From assembly GCA_036365515.1 (NCBI GenBank), contig CM070873.1, positions 73,558,529 to 73,622,528 on the forward strand: DNA of 64,000 nucleotides, given 5' to 3'. The DNA comes from Torymus aiolomorphi (taxonomy: Eukaryota > Arthropoda > Insecta > Hymenoptera > Torymidae). A program made the position numbers and the translations under genes. Positions 19,664 to 30,871 of this stretch are shown in pieces (position 1 is the first letter of the stretch; every line of letters starts with the position of its first letter). The notes below the pieces were generated by a model that did no database searches, had not been told where the DNA came from, and saw only the letters and a list, made by a program, of their open reading frames with translations.

Positions 19664-20992
19664 TCACGAATGATTCGGAGGATCCGAGATACTCAAAATT
19701 TTACTTCGAAAGCGAACTCTTTTACGAGGGATCTTCAATGGCACGTTTCTCCACTCGTGGTAACAGGTGCGGATATTAGAATCTACCACATTTACTTTGT
19801 CCTGCCTGCTGGAAAAACTATTGCAACCGTTACCAGGAACTGACCACCTATGCTTGAGGAAACGATACTTTTTAGTGGGTATTACAACCTTACAACCTAT
19901 GCCGACTGTAATCGACGACATCAACATAGATGCATTACTCTTGGACAAGGCTGCAGCTGAAGCTGCAAACTGACTTAACGTCGAACTTGAAACTAAACTC
20001 TCAACTGCTGCTGCATGTACTTTAGAATCAACGTTATTAGATCTTGGCCGACCGACGTCCCCAAGAATCATAGGAACCGACTTTGTTGATTCTTTTTCGA
20101 TTTGGAGAGTACTCGGCAGAACGACGTCTCTGAGGACTCTCTGGGTTAACGACTCCGGTAACGCTACGACAAGCTTACCTTTGGAGCTCGAACTGTCACC
20201 CATATAATTTGCTATACCCGTCAAGCTAGGAGGTATGGATTGTCGAGCATACGACGTACCTTCCAAATTCCTACTATTTTCCCTCTGACTACAATACTCA
20301 ATAACAGAAGGGACCCTAGTCAACTGCGCTATGTCTAAATGGACCGACTCATCTCCTACATGAAAAGCTATTGGAGCGGCTGCTTTGATTCTCCTATCAG
20401 CTGTTTCACTCTGCTCTACAGCTATGATGGAACAGCTAGCCTCACTGGATCTGCGGGAGGTACTCTGCGTTCCGATGTTAAACAGTGTTGACGATAAAAC
20501 GCGGGTAATCGGTTCACACCTGAAGGATTCCTCGTTACCCTCACTACTCGCCCGCGACAACAAATCAATGGAAAAGGGATCCACCCCCGGTCCGTCAGAC
20601 GGCCTCGTTAACGATGCCACGTTGTGAACGATTACTCCTACTCTATGCTGAAGCTCACAAGCTACAGCTGCTGTCGAACTAACTGCTAAACCTTGGTTAT
20701 CATTGGACAACGAAGATGTTGGCACTGTCGTTGTTCCATCTGATTCCGCTTGCTCATCTATGCCTGGATTCCAAGAAGCTGCATTTGGCCCGAGAAGTCT
20801 TCTCATTTCATATAGTTGTAACCTATCTCGTAATTCGGATGCGCTGGCTGTGAAGTTCAGTCCTAACTTATTACACAAGCAGGCCACTTCGAATAATTTT
20901 TCTACGTGACTACTGACGGCAAGCAGATCAACACACCCGAAATGACCTTTCTCCAGACCTAGTGGAAATGGCTTTCTATCTAACGTTTCCAT
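19664..20992 (-). CDS. Uncharacterised 442-residue protein, SAP-like N-terminus
   Basis: An intact ORF, long for this AT-rich neighbourhood. Residues about 30-65 (LCNKLGLNFTASASELRDRLQLYEMRRLL) read like a SAP-type helix-extended-helix, a motif found at the start of some arthropod Gag-like proteins. Residues 85-340 are rich in Ser, Thr, Val and Ala and look disordered. The last 80 residues are basic (CKVVIPTKKYRFLKHRW, KIPRKRVRFRSK), suggesting nucleic-acid binding. There is no zinc knuckle, protease or RT beside it. It could be a retroelement gag remnant, a domesticated gag or a host gene. Not recognised beyond that. Confidence 0.5.
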   Translation of the reverse strand: METLDRKPFPLGLEKGHFGCVDLLAVSSHVEKLFEVACLCNKLGLNFTASASELRDRLQLYEMRRLLGPNAASWNPGIDEQAESDGTTTVPTSSLSNDNQGLAVSSTAAVACELQHRVGVIVHNVASLTRPSDGPGVDPFSIDLLSRASSEGNEESFRCEPITRVLSSTLFNIGTQSTSRRSSEASCSIIAVEQSETADRRIKAAAPIAFHVGDESVHLDIAQLTRVPSVIEYCSQRENSRNLEGTSYARQSIPPSLTGIANYMGDSSSSKGKLVVALPESLTQRVLRDVVLPSTLQIEKESTKSVPMILGDVGRPRSNNVDSKVHAAAVESLVSSSTLSQFAASAAALSKSNASMLMSSITVGIGCKVVIPTKKYRFLKHRWSVPGNGCNSFSSRQDKVNVVDSNIRTCYHEWRNVPLKIPRKRVRFRSKILSISDPPNHS

Positions 20993-21127
20993 TGTCGAAC
21001 GTCAAATCAACTTTGGAAAACCAGGAAAATGATTCTGTCGTGCACGCGTGTTCAGGAAGTTACTCTTAATCTGCACACTCCCTGAGCACGTTGCAAAAAT
21101 TCTAGGTGCCGCGTGGCTAAAGCTGTA

Positions 21128-22492
21128 GCTCAGATGAAGTTCAATGTATGGAAGAAGTTGTAGGAATTAAAAAGACCTACAAAACGAGTTCTTATTTATT
21201 AAGATTCAGATTCGTCAATTATTTACGTCGCAAATTGAATAAAACAATTAAATTTAAGTTTTTTGATTTTTTGCAATAAAAAATATTCTATTATAGTTAT
21301 TGATTAAAACTTTGCATATTTGGATAGGTCTTTTCAAGACAAAAAAAAATACCGTTTTGACATTTGCGATAACTTAATTATTTATTGCTAAAATCCATTT
21401 TGCAACAAAAAACACTTTTTTTAAAAATTAATTATTACAGAAATGGGAGGTCGCATCGACATAGGGTGAAGCTTATTCTCTTCTTAAAGAGTTGTACTTT
21501 AATTGCTCCATAAGAAGTATATCGCGTTTTTTAGTTAAAAGCTATGACAAATGGCTTTACAAAAAGAACAGGTAATTGACGCTAATTGCTCGACCGTGCG
21601 CTGCCTAAAATCTGAATTAGAGACTTCAAAATGACATACGCTGAAAAATTTAGCTTTTCTCAGCAACTAATTAATGGATTTGAATGATTCTTTTTTTAAT
21701 TTGGGGTAGCACTAAAAATTATGACGACCTATCGTCATCGTTTTTTAATGAAATTGTTTTTTAATGTGTAATTGTTTATTTAACTATTAATTTTGCAAAA
21801 AGAACCAACAATTGATATTCTTCTAAATTTTTTCAATGTAATAATTGAAGTTATTTATTATTGAACATTTCTTTCATTAATGTTTGAATTAAGCGAATTG
21901 CAGTCTGTTAATTATTAATAAAGAGTATAACTAAAATTTGCTTAATTAAAATTATTTACATACCTCTCACCTTACATAATTACTCAAAATTACTCAAAAT
22001 TACTAAAAATGAATAATAAAAATGAAGTGCGCGGTCGAGCGATTAGCGTCAGTTACTTGCTCTTTTTGTGAAGCCATTCTTCATAGCTTTTAACTAAAAA
22101 ACGCGATATACTTCTTATGGAGCAATTAAAGTACAACTCTTTAAGAAGAGAATAAGCTTCATCCCATGTCGATGCGACCTCCCATTCCTGTAATAATTAA
22201 TTTAAAAAAAAGTGTTTTTTGTTGCAAAATGGATTTTAGCAATAAATAATTGATTTATCGCAAATGTCAAAATGGTATTTTTTTCGTCTTGAAAAGATCT
22301 ATCCAAATATGCAAAGTTTTAATCAATAACTATAATAGAACATTTTTTATTGCAAAAAATCGAAAAACTTAAATTTAATTGTTTTATTCAATTTGCGACG
22401 TAAATAATTGATGAATCTTAATAAATAAGAGCTCGTTTTGTAGGTCTTTTTAATGCCTACAACTTCTTCCATACATTGAACTTTATCCGAGC
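21128..22492. mobile_element. 1.37-kb foldback element
   Basis: Positions 21,128-21,604 are the reverse complement, with few mismatches, of 22,021-22,492, separated by an AT-rich 416-bp spacer without an ORF. Arms of about 475 bp are far longer than ordinary MITE TIRs. No target duplication was found. Confidence 0.8.
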
Positions 22493-22502
22493 ATTATCTA
22501 CA

Positions 22503-23990
22503 TTATGCCCTCATGTGCAATATTTTACATGGAATTTTAAGGAACCTGGACATGAAAAAGGTCCTATGAATTGCGCAGAATGCGTTTTGAAGAGAACTGC
22601 TGGCATGTACTGTGACGGGCGCCGATATGAGTCGCGTTAACTGAGCATATGGCGTCGCAAGATCCAAATGTCGCGCGCCGGAACGTCGAATGCCTCGTAG
22701 CGCGCCACGCGGCGCGCGATCGAGGCCAACGAAGAAGAAGCCGCGGTGCTGCCGCGAAAGGGACACCACGGCCATGTTGATTCTCGCCGTGACACGCGAA
22801 GGTAGTCCCGCGTGCCCGTGTCGTTGTTCGTATGTGAAGTGAGTGAAAGAGAGAGCGTGTCGCGCCTCTACCGCTGTAACCGTGACCGCCAGAGCGCAGC
22901 CACCAATAGCGAGAGAGAGTAAGAGGGAGAGAGACGGCCTATCCTAGAAGGACGGGGACAGTGAGGCTTGCTCCTTGCAGCAGGAGCGCGCGTGCAACAG
23001 GAGAAGAGCGAGAGAGATAGCGGCTATGACTGGCCAGCCCACGAGCGTAAGTCCGCCTTAATTATATGCGCGTCCCTCTTGTCACCGCGAGAGATAATTG
23101 TTGCCGCCGCGAATCAGCGGCCGCGAGCGTGCGTGCGTTTATCGTCTCGGCCTGCGCGTACTCCACTGTAAGGATTATTGTCGGGGTTCGTGCCCTTTAG
23201 CGCGATCAACTTGGTTTAAATAAACCCCTTTTATTTTTATCTTAGCAGTCGAGTCACGCCTTTTATTTAGCGCGCCTAACCTATGCATGATTTCCGAATA
23301 CCGCCCTCTACCCTTTTCAGCAGCTACAGCTAGTCGCAGGCCTTGCCTCTTAGAGGAGCATCGGTAGCGGGCGTAAGTATCTCATCAGCCGCTTGGATAC
23401 CGAGCGGGGTTGTGCAGGAAAGACCGGCTGCGCTGGTAACGCTAGGTCATAGCGAGCGGCTGGTAGTTCGCGGGCAGCAGCGGCAGAGCGCAGCGCCGGC
23501 TCTAGTAGAAAGCAGCCTAAGCTTTCTACAATAGAAGCCGGGCTCGCATGTTCGGAACCTGTGCCGAGGCGCTTCTGCCGGACTACAGGTAATTCTACAA
23601 CGGTGAGTCGCCCGGGCGTACAATACGCCCGTATATTACCCCGCGAACCCCTCAGAGGGATTAATACCATCTCCCTAACTGCACCCCGTTACAGTACATT
23701 CATTCATAGTATTGTTAAAATCTATTACTAAAGAAGAAATAAATTCCAAAAAACCGTAAACCCTAAAAATGTTCCAGTTGCACCAAATATAATGGAAAGG
23801 CATTAAGTGTGGCGAAAGGAATCACCAAAGAAAAATTTTTTCAGTGAATTGATTTGTTTTTCATGTAATGATATATATCATCGTTATGAAATGGGGAAAG
23901 GATTAATAAACATGCAGCTGAAAACTCAAACGTTAACAAAAAGAAAAATTGACACAAAAAAAAGGTTAAAAAACGAATCGATGTAAAAAG
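22503..23990 (+). pseudogene. Decayed gene fragment (HGKG-family protein), split by solo LTR
   Basis: Just before the LTR, the frame reads EPGHEKGPMNCAECVLKRTAG, and beyond it short pieces such as KKNFFSELICFSC appear in shifting frames. They resemble the protein family encoded at 24.6-25.2 kb (WHFHATAHGKGACDG...LKRGAKRASLQ), which I recognise as a multi-copy arthropod protein of unknown function. There are many stops and frameshifts. Confidence 0.35.
22611..23693 (+). repeat. Solo LTR, 1,083 bp, 4-bp TSD GTAC
   Basis: It begins TGTGACGG and ends CCGTTACA (inverted termini) and is flanked by GTAC at 22,607-22,610 and 23,694-23,697. GC-rich, in AT-rich flanks. No internal retroelement genes, so it is the product of LTR-LTR recombination. 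The strand is nominal. Confidence 0.85.
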
Positions 23991-24592
23991 TGATTCAACT
24001 AAGAAAAACGTATTTTTAATCATATCTATGAGGCATTTCATGTTAACTGCCCCATCGCGGCGCGCGAGCGCCAAATCGTGCTATATCCAGCTCATGTTTA
24101 CGATACTAAAACGTACTTAACAAAATTTTATGATAAGCATTTTCGACGTATTTTTTCATCAGCTTTCCAATGGTGTAGGCAGTTTTCCAGAAATTTTCCC
24201 TTTTCACCTTTAAAAAGTACAAAACGTGTTATATCTCAAAAAGTGTATTTTTAATATTTTTTTTTATCCTCTAGATCGAAAGCTGAGCATTTTTTAGGTA
24301 GGAAAGGATATTTTCCAAAGAGTGCCTAAGATGTTTTCTGCAAGAAATAGAAGAGTAGACGCACCGCCTTTCCTGCGCGCGGTACTACGCGGTACAGCGC
24401 GCGGACTGCGCCCGCCTCGTTGCCTATATCATGACCCTTTATAATCTTTAATTCTTTACCTGTTCTTCTGGATTCTTAATAATGAATGGAGTAATATTTT
24501 ATTAATTATTTTATAAAAAAAATAAAATTTCAAAATTAACAGCAACATAGTAACTCTTGTACTAACGTTTTTTTTCAGTGTAGATAATTTTT

Positions 24593-25163
24593 TTGTTTTC
24601 TTTTTTTACGTTTTATATCTCGAAAAGTATATTTTTAATATTTTTTTACCCTTTAGATCGAAAGTTGTGCATTTTTTACGCAGGAAAGGATACAGTTTAT
24701 TATTTGACTGATGGAGTACGTCAGCATTTTAAGAATAAATCCAATTTTCAAAATCTTTTTTACGAGAAAGATTTTGGAGTTACAGCTGAGTGGCATTTTC
24801 ATGCCACAGCACATGGCAAAGGTGCGTGCGATGGTATAGACACGAACCTAAAAAGAGGTGCAAAACGAGCGAGTCTACAAGTTTCTTCTAGTAATCATAT
24901 TTCAACGCCAAAAGAGCTGTATAACTGGGCTAAAGATTATTGCAAAGAAACCAAAGTTTTTTATAGCAGTAAAGAATCGTATGAAGAAACGGTTTTGAAA
25001 CTAAAACCAAGACTGGACAAGGCTAAATCTATACCAGGCACGTTACAATACCATGCTATTATTCCAATAGATGAAAGTACATTGAAGCTCGAAAAAATCT
25101 CTCTGAGTTCTGAGTATAAAATATTTCCGAAAAAAACTGCGAAAAAAAAAAAAAATATTATCT
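24593..25163 (+). pseudogene. HGKG-family ORF, truncated by mariner
   Basis: The recognisable part begins near 24,686 after an acceptor-like TTTTTACGCAG and reads VYYLTDGVRQHFKNKSNFQN, then AEWHFHATAHGKGACDG and LKRGAKRASLQ. It resembles a multi-copy arthropod family of unknown function often found with mobile elements. The C-terminus is replaced by the mariner left end at 25,164, so the natural stop is lost. Two copies of this family in the window (see 22.5 kb) support its repeat nature. The upstream codons are probably not coding. Confidence 0.55.
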
Positions 25164-26308
25164 ACGAGGGTCATTTGACAAGTACCTAGCCTCACCGCCA
25201 GATGGTGCCACTATCGCACCAGAAATACACTACAGTGCAGTATCTTCCTGTAAACGGTTACAGACGAAATTTCAGCCGGATCGGAGATGTAGTTTATTTT
25301 TGAGAGCGTGTGAAAGCAAATGTGTCCGTTGATTTTTGAAAAAATGGAGAAAGAACAATATCGGTCGGTGATTCGATTCTGGTTTTTGGAAGGGAAATCG
25401 CGCAGTGAAATTAAAGAACACTTGGATACAGTGTATGGGGATGCTTCTCCTTCGATGGCGACCGTTAAATTTTGGTATAACGAATTTCAACGTGGTCGTA
25501 CGTCGGTTTTTGATGATCCACGCCCAGGTGCTCCGAAAACAGCCACTACGGAGGAGAACGTGACAAAAATACACGATATCGTTTTGTCAGACCGCCGATT
25601 AAAGGTGCACGAGATAGCTGCGATAGTAGGCATCTCAGAAGAACGCGTATGGCATATCCTACATGAGATTTTAGGCATGAGGAAGCTGTCAGCAAGGTGG
25701 GTGCCGCGTTTGCTGACTGCAGACAACAAGCGCATCCGTGTGACCAGTTCAGAGCAGTGTTTGGAGCTGTTTAATCGCAATCCAAAAGAGTTTTTGCGTC
25801 GTTACGTGACCGTCGACGAAACATGGATTCACTACTACACTCCAGAAACCAAGGAGCAGTCAAAACAGTGGACCTTACCCGGTGAACCTGCTCCGAAGAA
25901 GGCGAAGACGGTCCCGTCGGCCGGAAAGGTGATGGCCACTGTTTTCTGGGATTCTCAAGGTGTGATTTTTATTGACTATCTGGAGAAGGACAAAACGGTC
26001 ACAGGACAGTACTACGCCGAACTATTGAGCCGATTTGACGCCGTGTTAGAAGAAAAACGGCCCCATTTGTCTAAAAAGAAAGTGCTTTTCCACCACGATA
26101 ATGCACCGGCTCACACTTCTGCACTCGCCACGGAGGCCTATTTTGCAAACCAAGAGAAAACATTTTTTTCAACGGGGTTAAAAAAATTGGAACACCGCTG
26201 GACCAAGTGTATTCAACTAAAAGGAGACTACATTGAAAAATAAATTTTATTTTTTGTAAAATTTTGGTGTTTTCATTTGTAGGCTAGGTACTTATCAAAT
26301 GACCCTCG
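25164..26308 (+). mobile_element. Mariner element, 1,145 bp, TA target duplication
   Basis: Imperfect terminal inverted repeats of about 28 bp begin CGAGGGTCATTTGA and end TCAAATGACCCTCG-like, with TA at 25,162-25,163 and 26,309-26,310. It contains one transposase ORF. Confidence 0.92.
25320..26243 (+). CDS. Mariner transposase with internal in-frame deletion
   Basis: The N-terminal HTH region (KEQYRSVIRFWFLEGKSRSE; RRLKVHEIAAIVGIS), the linker WVPRLLTADNK, and the first two catalytic Asp (VDETWIH and HHDNAPAH) are present. The third, in the usual SPDLAPSD box, is missing: the reading frame jumps from HTSALATEAYF into the C-terminal EKTFFSTGLKKLEHRW. The 307-residue product is therefore about 40-50 residues shorter than the normal 345-350 and should be catalytically dead. 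I take the methionine at MEKEQYRS as a likelier start than the upstream one. Confidence 0.88.
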   Translation: MCPLIFEKMEKEQYRSVIRFWFLEGKSRSEIKEHLDTVYGDASPSMATVKFWYNEFQRGRTSVFDDPRPGAPKTATTEENVTKIHDIVLSDRRLKVHEIAAIVGISEERVWHILHEILGMRKLSARWVPRLLTADNKRIRVTSSEQCLELFNRNPKEFLRRYVTVDETWIHYYTPETKEQSKQWTLPGEPAPKKAKTVPSAGKVMATVFWDSQGVIFIDYLEKDKTVTGQYYAELLSRFDAVLEEKRPHLSKKKVLFHHDNAPAHTSALATEAYFANQEKTFFSTGLKKLEHRWTKCIQLKGDYIEK

Positions 26309-26870
26309 TATACTGAAAAAAAAAACGTTAGTACAAGAGGCTACTATATTGCTGTTAATTTTGAAATTTTATTTTTTTATAAAATAATTAATAAAATCTT
26401 ACTCCATGCATTATTAAGAATCCAGAAGAACAGGTAAAGAATTAAAGATTATAAAAGGTTACTATATAGGCGACGAAGAGGGCGCAGTCCACGCGCTGTA
26501 CCGCGCAGTACCGCGCGCAGGAAAGGCGGTGCGTCTACTCTTTCGCATTATATTTCTCGCAGAAAACATCTCGAGCACTCTTTGGAAAATATCCTTTCCT
26601 ACGTAGAAAATGATCAGCTTTCGATCTCAAGGGTAAAAAAAAATATTAAAAATATACTTTTTGAGATATAATACGTTTTATACTTTTTGAAGGTAAAATA
26701 GAAAATTTCGGAAAAATTGCCTATACCATTGGAAAGCTTAGGAAAAAATACGTCGGAAATGCTTATCATAAAATTTTTTTAAGTATGTTTTAGTACCGTA
26801 AACATGAGCTGGATATAGCACGATTTGGCGCTCGCGCGCCGCGCTGGGGCAGTTGACATGAAACGCCTCC

Positions 26871-28185
26871 TATTCGTTCAAATATTGAATATCTTAATGT
26901 AGTTGAGTTATTTTGTATATAAAATAAATATATACGTTGTAAAATGTATTAAATACAATAATTTTCAGTTTTAAATTCAACATAGCGCATATACTGTATA
27001 TTTTTGTTTATTGTCCAATATAGAGAGAAAATATAATTTCATTAGTGATGCTAATGGCATATTTCTTCTATATCTATATAATACCTTCGGAATATAAGCA
27101 ATTAGATTTGATTGAAACTAATTTTCTTCGCAAAATTTCTCTATGCCAATATTGACAACTTTCTGACTTTCACCCATTTATGTAACACCATTTTGAAATA
27201 TATGAAAAGTATCAAACCTGTTAGAGTTTCTGCACTAGATGAAACAGCTATTACTTTGGGAATTGTTAAATGATATCCATCATCCTCTGAACTGGTATTG
27301 CTGCCGACTCGTATATTAATTTTTCGAGATTTACTAGTATTTTTGCTAATTATTGTCGGCGTCTCGGAGATTAAATCCAGTTGTTGTTCTTCTTCTGCTT
27401 TTTAAGGAAATACTTTCTGTTAATTTTTTTAATTCTTCTATATTTTTGTGCTTTCTTGAAAATAGTCTTAAAGAAAGCATTGCAGCCCTATTAGTACAAA
27501 ACGTTTTTTTAAAGTTCATAATACGTAGAAAATCAGACATCTAAACGATTAACAGCAAGTTGAAAAAATGATCAAACGATGTTTTTCAAACGTTTAAAAA
27601 CATTCAATATAACGCGTGATATGTAAATATTTTAAACGTTTTTTCAATGTATAAGCAAAATGTAGAACTACCTGATTTTTGTCATAAATAAAACGTTGTT
27701 ACAACGTTTCAAAGACGATCAATATTCGATTTTAATATACATTTTTTAAACGTGATATTACTTAGCTATATTTAAGACAAAACGTTCGTAAAACGTCTTT
27801 TAAACAACTAAATATCAACGTTAATTTAATGTTCAGTAAACTTTTTTGAACATTCAATCAGCGAAAAACTAATTGAATATGATTTAAAAAGATATGTTTA
27901 AAAAACGTTTTTTACTCGTATAATAATTTTCATGTAACATGTACAATTTTTAAACGTTTTACATACATATGTATTGTCAGAGTTTGTCAGCGAGAAGAAA
28001 TAAAATGGAAATTAAGACTTCAAGAGTCTGTGCAACCAATTCTACTCGAAAGTGAAATATGAGCGCAAAATGCGTTCGAGTAAATGGCAAAGTTTTGAGC
28101 AGCCATGTGTCTTATTAGCAAATAAGACAAGGCAAGTATAGACAATGTATAGGCAAATAATATCGTAATAATGGGTAGATGGAGT
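26871..28185. other. AT-rich DNA with AACGTTT repeat
   Basis: No gene. Positions 27,540-27,960 hold a repeat of many AAACGTTTT-like words that recurs at 31,180-31,340 and, inverted, at 56,040-56,700. Confidence 0.5.
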
Positions 28186-28189
28186 GGGT

Positions 28190-28535
28190 GCCGCAGGCCC
28201 CTACTTGTATACGTGCAGTGAAGTTTTTCATTGAAGGTAGCGTGGGGTTTTGAGCCCCACGTCTCTGCTCGTTCCAGGAATAGGAAGGGAGAGGAGAGAG
28301 AAATGAAGAGTCAAGGAGTCAACAATAACGAGGTTTATTAGTAGAGAGGAGGTACAGTGGACACACGTCCGCACGCTCGTGGACTCGAACAACGACTGCC
28401 GCTCGCAGGCGGCTTCTCGCCGCACGCAACATGGCCGCTTCCCCCACTCTTGCAGAGAGAGCGAGAGGGAAGATCGCAGTCCCTATAGTAGTGCGTTGGC
28501 GCTCGCCATCTAGCGGGCACTTAGGGTACTACAAT
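28190..28535 (-). other. GC-rich block, possible LTR fragment
   Basis: An abrupt GC-rich segment with AATAAA on the minus strand (near 28,338) and the terminal TGTAG (minus) at 28,533. It resembles the GC-rich LTRs, but no matching opposite end or target duplication was found. Confidence 0.3.
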
Positions 28536-28769
28536 CCCAAACAATGGGCGAAATTCATCTAACTCGCATATTTGAGCTTTGAGTATGAAAGAAAAAAAAT
28601 GAAAGAAATCGCGTTTTTTTTGTTTCTATGTGTTTCATGTAGTATCTAAAGTACCTGATTACAGTAGTCGCGCAGGATCAGTTCATTAGGCGGAAATATT
28701 AAAGTTTTAAAGTTATTAGATGTCAGGGAATTACATGTGTGACAGGTAAATTACATGTATCTAGATCTA

Positions 28770-28900
28770 GGTGTTCTGAGTGCCCGATGATGAAGTCTAG
28801 GTGGTGCGCACCAAAAGTTTTTGCCTCTAGGTATTGGAACTCACCGAATGCGTGATCTAGATGTTTAGGGTGGCCGATGATGGAGTCTAGGTGGTGCACT
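28770..28900 (+). repeat. Short direct repeat
   Basis: The words GCCCGATGATGAAGTCTAGG and GGCCGATGATGGAGTCTAGG, each followed by TGGTGC, lie about 90 bp apart just before the second mariner remnant. Confidence 0.5.
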
Positions 28901-29692
28901 GATTTTGATCTTAAAAATAAAGAACGTCCAGGACAGCCGAAAAAATTCGAAGATGAAGAATTGGAGGCCTTACTCGATGAAACTCCATGTCAGACCCTCA
29001 AAGAATTGTCTGATATATTAAATATTACTGAAATGTCTGTTAGCAAATGTTTACACAAATTTGGACTGGTTCAAAATGTGGGAAAGGGGTTACCACATCA
29101 ATTAAACGAGAGACAACACGAAAAGCAAAAAACGATATGTGAATTGCTGCATGAACGATATGAAAGAAAGTAATTTTTACATATACCTTTTACAGGTCCC
29201 TCAACGCCAAAATGCAATATTCATGCTCAAAAAGTGATGCTCTATGTTTGGTGGGATCAACAAGGTATGGTATACCATACCACGTGTTGTTGAAATCGGG
29301 AGAAATGATTACAGCTGTTCGCTATGAAACTAAACCAAAAATTGAAAGAAAAGCGGTCTGAGTACGCCAAACGTCATAACAAACTAATTTTGCTCCATGA
29401 CAATGCTCGACCACATGTAGCAGAAACCGTAAAAAAATATATAAATGGTATGAACTGGGAAGTCTTATCTTACCCGCCGTATTCACCGGACATAGCACCG
29501 TCTGATTACCATTTGTTTCAAGCGATGCAGAATTATTTGTCATTACAGCACTTTAAGTCTTTTGAAGATATCAAAAAATGGATCGATGAATGGGTCGCCT
29601 CAAGAAGCAATGATTTCTATTTGCGTGGAATCCATTTGTTGCGTGAAAGATGGGAAAAGGTCGTAGCTTCTGAAGGACAATACTTCGAATAA
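28877..29692 (+). pseudogene. Second mariner transposase, broken
   Basis: The N-terminal part (RPGQPKKFEDEELEALLDE..., ILNITEMSVSKCLHKFGLVQ) ends in TAA/frameshift at 29,171; the C-terminal part (29,324-29,692) has LLHDNARPH and SPDIAPSDYHLF. The spacing from the HDN Asp to the last Asp is 34 residues, as in DD34D mariners. The segment with the first catalytic Asp (about 29,175-29,320) is mostly missing; only YVWWDQQG survives. Clearly a different lineage from the 25-kb copy. Termini were not identified. Confidence 0.8.
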
Positions 29693-29699
29693 ATTAGAA

Positions 29700-30170
29700 T
29701 GTACCATAAACTATAAATAAAAAAATTTTTTCTTATTGAAAAACACCGAGAATTAAGTTTAGGGCCCAATACATTTAAAAAAGTACCCGCTCTATTAACG
29801 CAGAAAAGAACCTGTATTTTCTAGGTAATACCTTGAAATATTAAAATTGGAATTTTAACGTTTAAAGTAAGTCTGAAATTTGTAATTGCACTTGGTTAGA
29901 AAAGATTTCTATGCACACATTTCTTTTTTTTTTAAGGATATTAATCATAACATACTTCACAGCACAATGGGTGTAAGCCTGAGTGCTGAGCAGCACGTCT
30001 TTGAAAAGAGCCGCTCGTCCGCCCCGATACTAGACAATCATAACATAGCTGTTGCATCAAAATAGTTTGTTACACAGTTCAGAAGGTGCTGCACACTAAA
30101 ATTGAATGAAGGAGGGGATCTTGAACGTAATTCAAATTCTCGATATCAAAGTCAAAAATTAAGACTTACA
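29700..30170. other. AT-rich spacer
   Basis: Nothing recognised. Confidence 0.3.
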
Positions 30171-30171
30171 A

Positions 30172-30871
30172 AGAGAGGGTCTAACCTGCGGGAAACGAAT
30201 TTTAGCGGACATTGAAGAGTCAATTTCTAGTACCTAAAAATGAAGCTCAGTGCAGACATTTTCATCTAATGGGCCCTTTTTCTTAAGATATAGGCAATTT
30301 AATCTCAAATATCCTCTATTTCGTTAAAAAATGATGTCTCTTCTATTCAGTATCACATAACAAATATTTATGATACGGAAACGAGCAAAAAAGATTATAT
30401 AAGTAGACAGTAAAAGCTAAAATTTAAGCTGTGATTCATTAAAAAAGATTAATTTTTCAGGAAGTTACAAGCAATCAAAGATAGCGTAAGAAGATGGTTA
30501 AAAATTTGTCTTTATTTTAACCGATTAAATGGATCGTATTTTTAACCATTTTCGTACGCTATCTTTGATTGCTTGTAACTTCCTGAAAAATCAATATTTT
30601 TGAACGAATCAGGGCTTAAATTTTCGCTTTTACTATTTACTTTTATAATCTATTTTGCTCGTTTTCGTATCATAAATATTTGTTATGTGATACTCAAGAG
30701 AAGAGACATCATTTTTTAACGAAATAGAGGATATTTGAGATTAAATTGCCTATATCTTAAGAAAAAGGATCCATTAGATGAAATTGTCAGTACTGAGCTT
30801 CATTTTTAGGTACCAGAAATCGACTCTCCAATGTCCGCTAAAATTCGTTTCCCGCAGGTTAGAACCTTTCC
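30172..30871. repeat. 0.7-kb near-perfect palindrome
   Basis: Left arm 30,172-30,500 is the reverse complement, with few differences, of 30,540-30,871, around a centre of only about 40 bp. The ends read CTAACCTGCGGGAAACG / CGTTTCCCGCAGGTTAG. No coding potential; a foldback MITE is the likely origin. Confidence 0.85.

Larger units (their letters stand above)
24027..26870. mobile_element. Large inverted-repeat element carrying an ORF
   Basis: The left arm (about 24,027-24,580) and right arm (about 26,315-26,870) are inverted copies: both contain a block of CGGTACTACGCGGTACAGCG type and end in the same outer sequence (GTTAACTGCCCCA / TGGGGCAGTTGACAT). Between them lie an ORF of the HGKG family and a mariner inserted into that ORF. 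An 85-bp piece of the left arm (24,225-24,310) recurs directly before the ORF (24,605-24,690). Confidence 0.75.
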
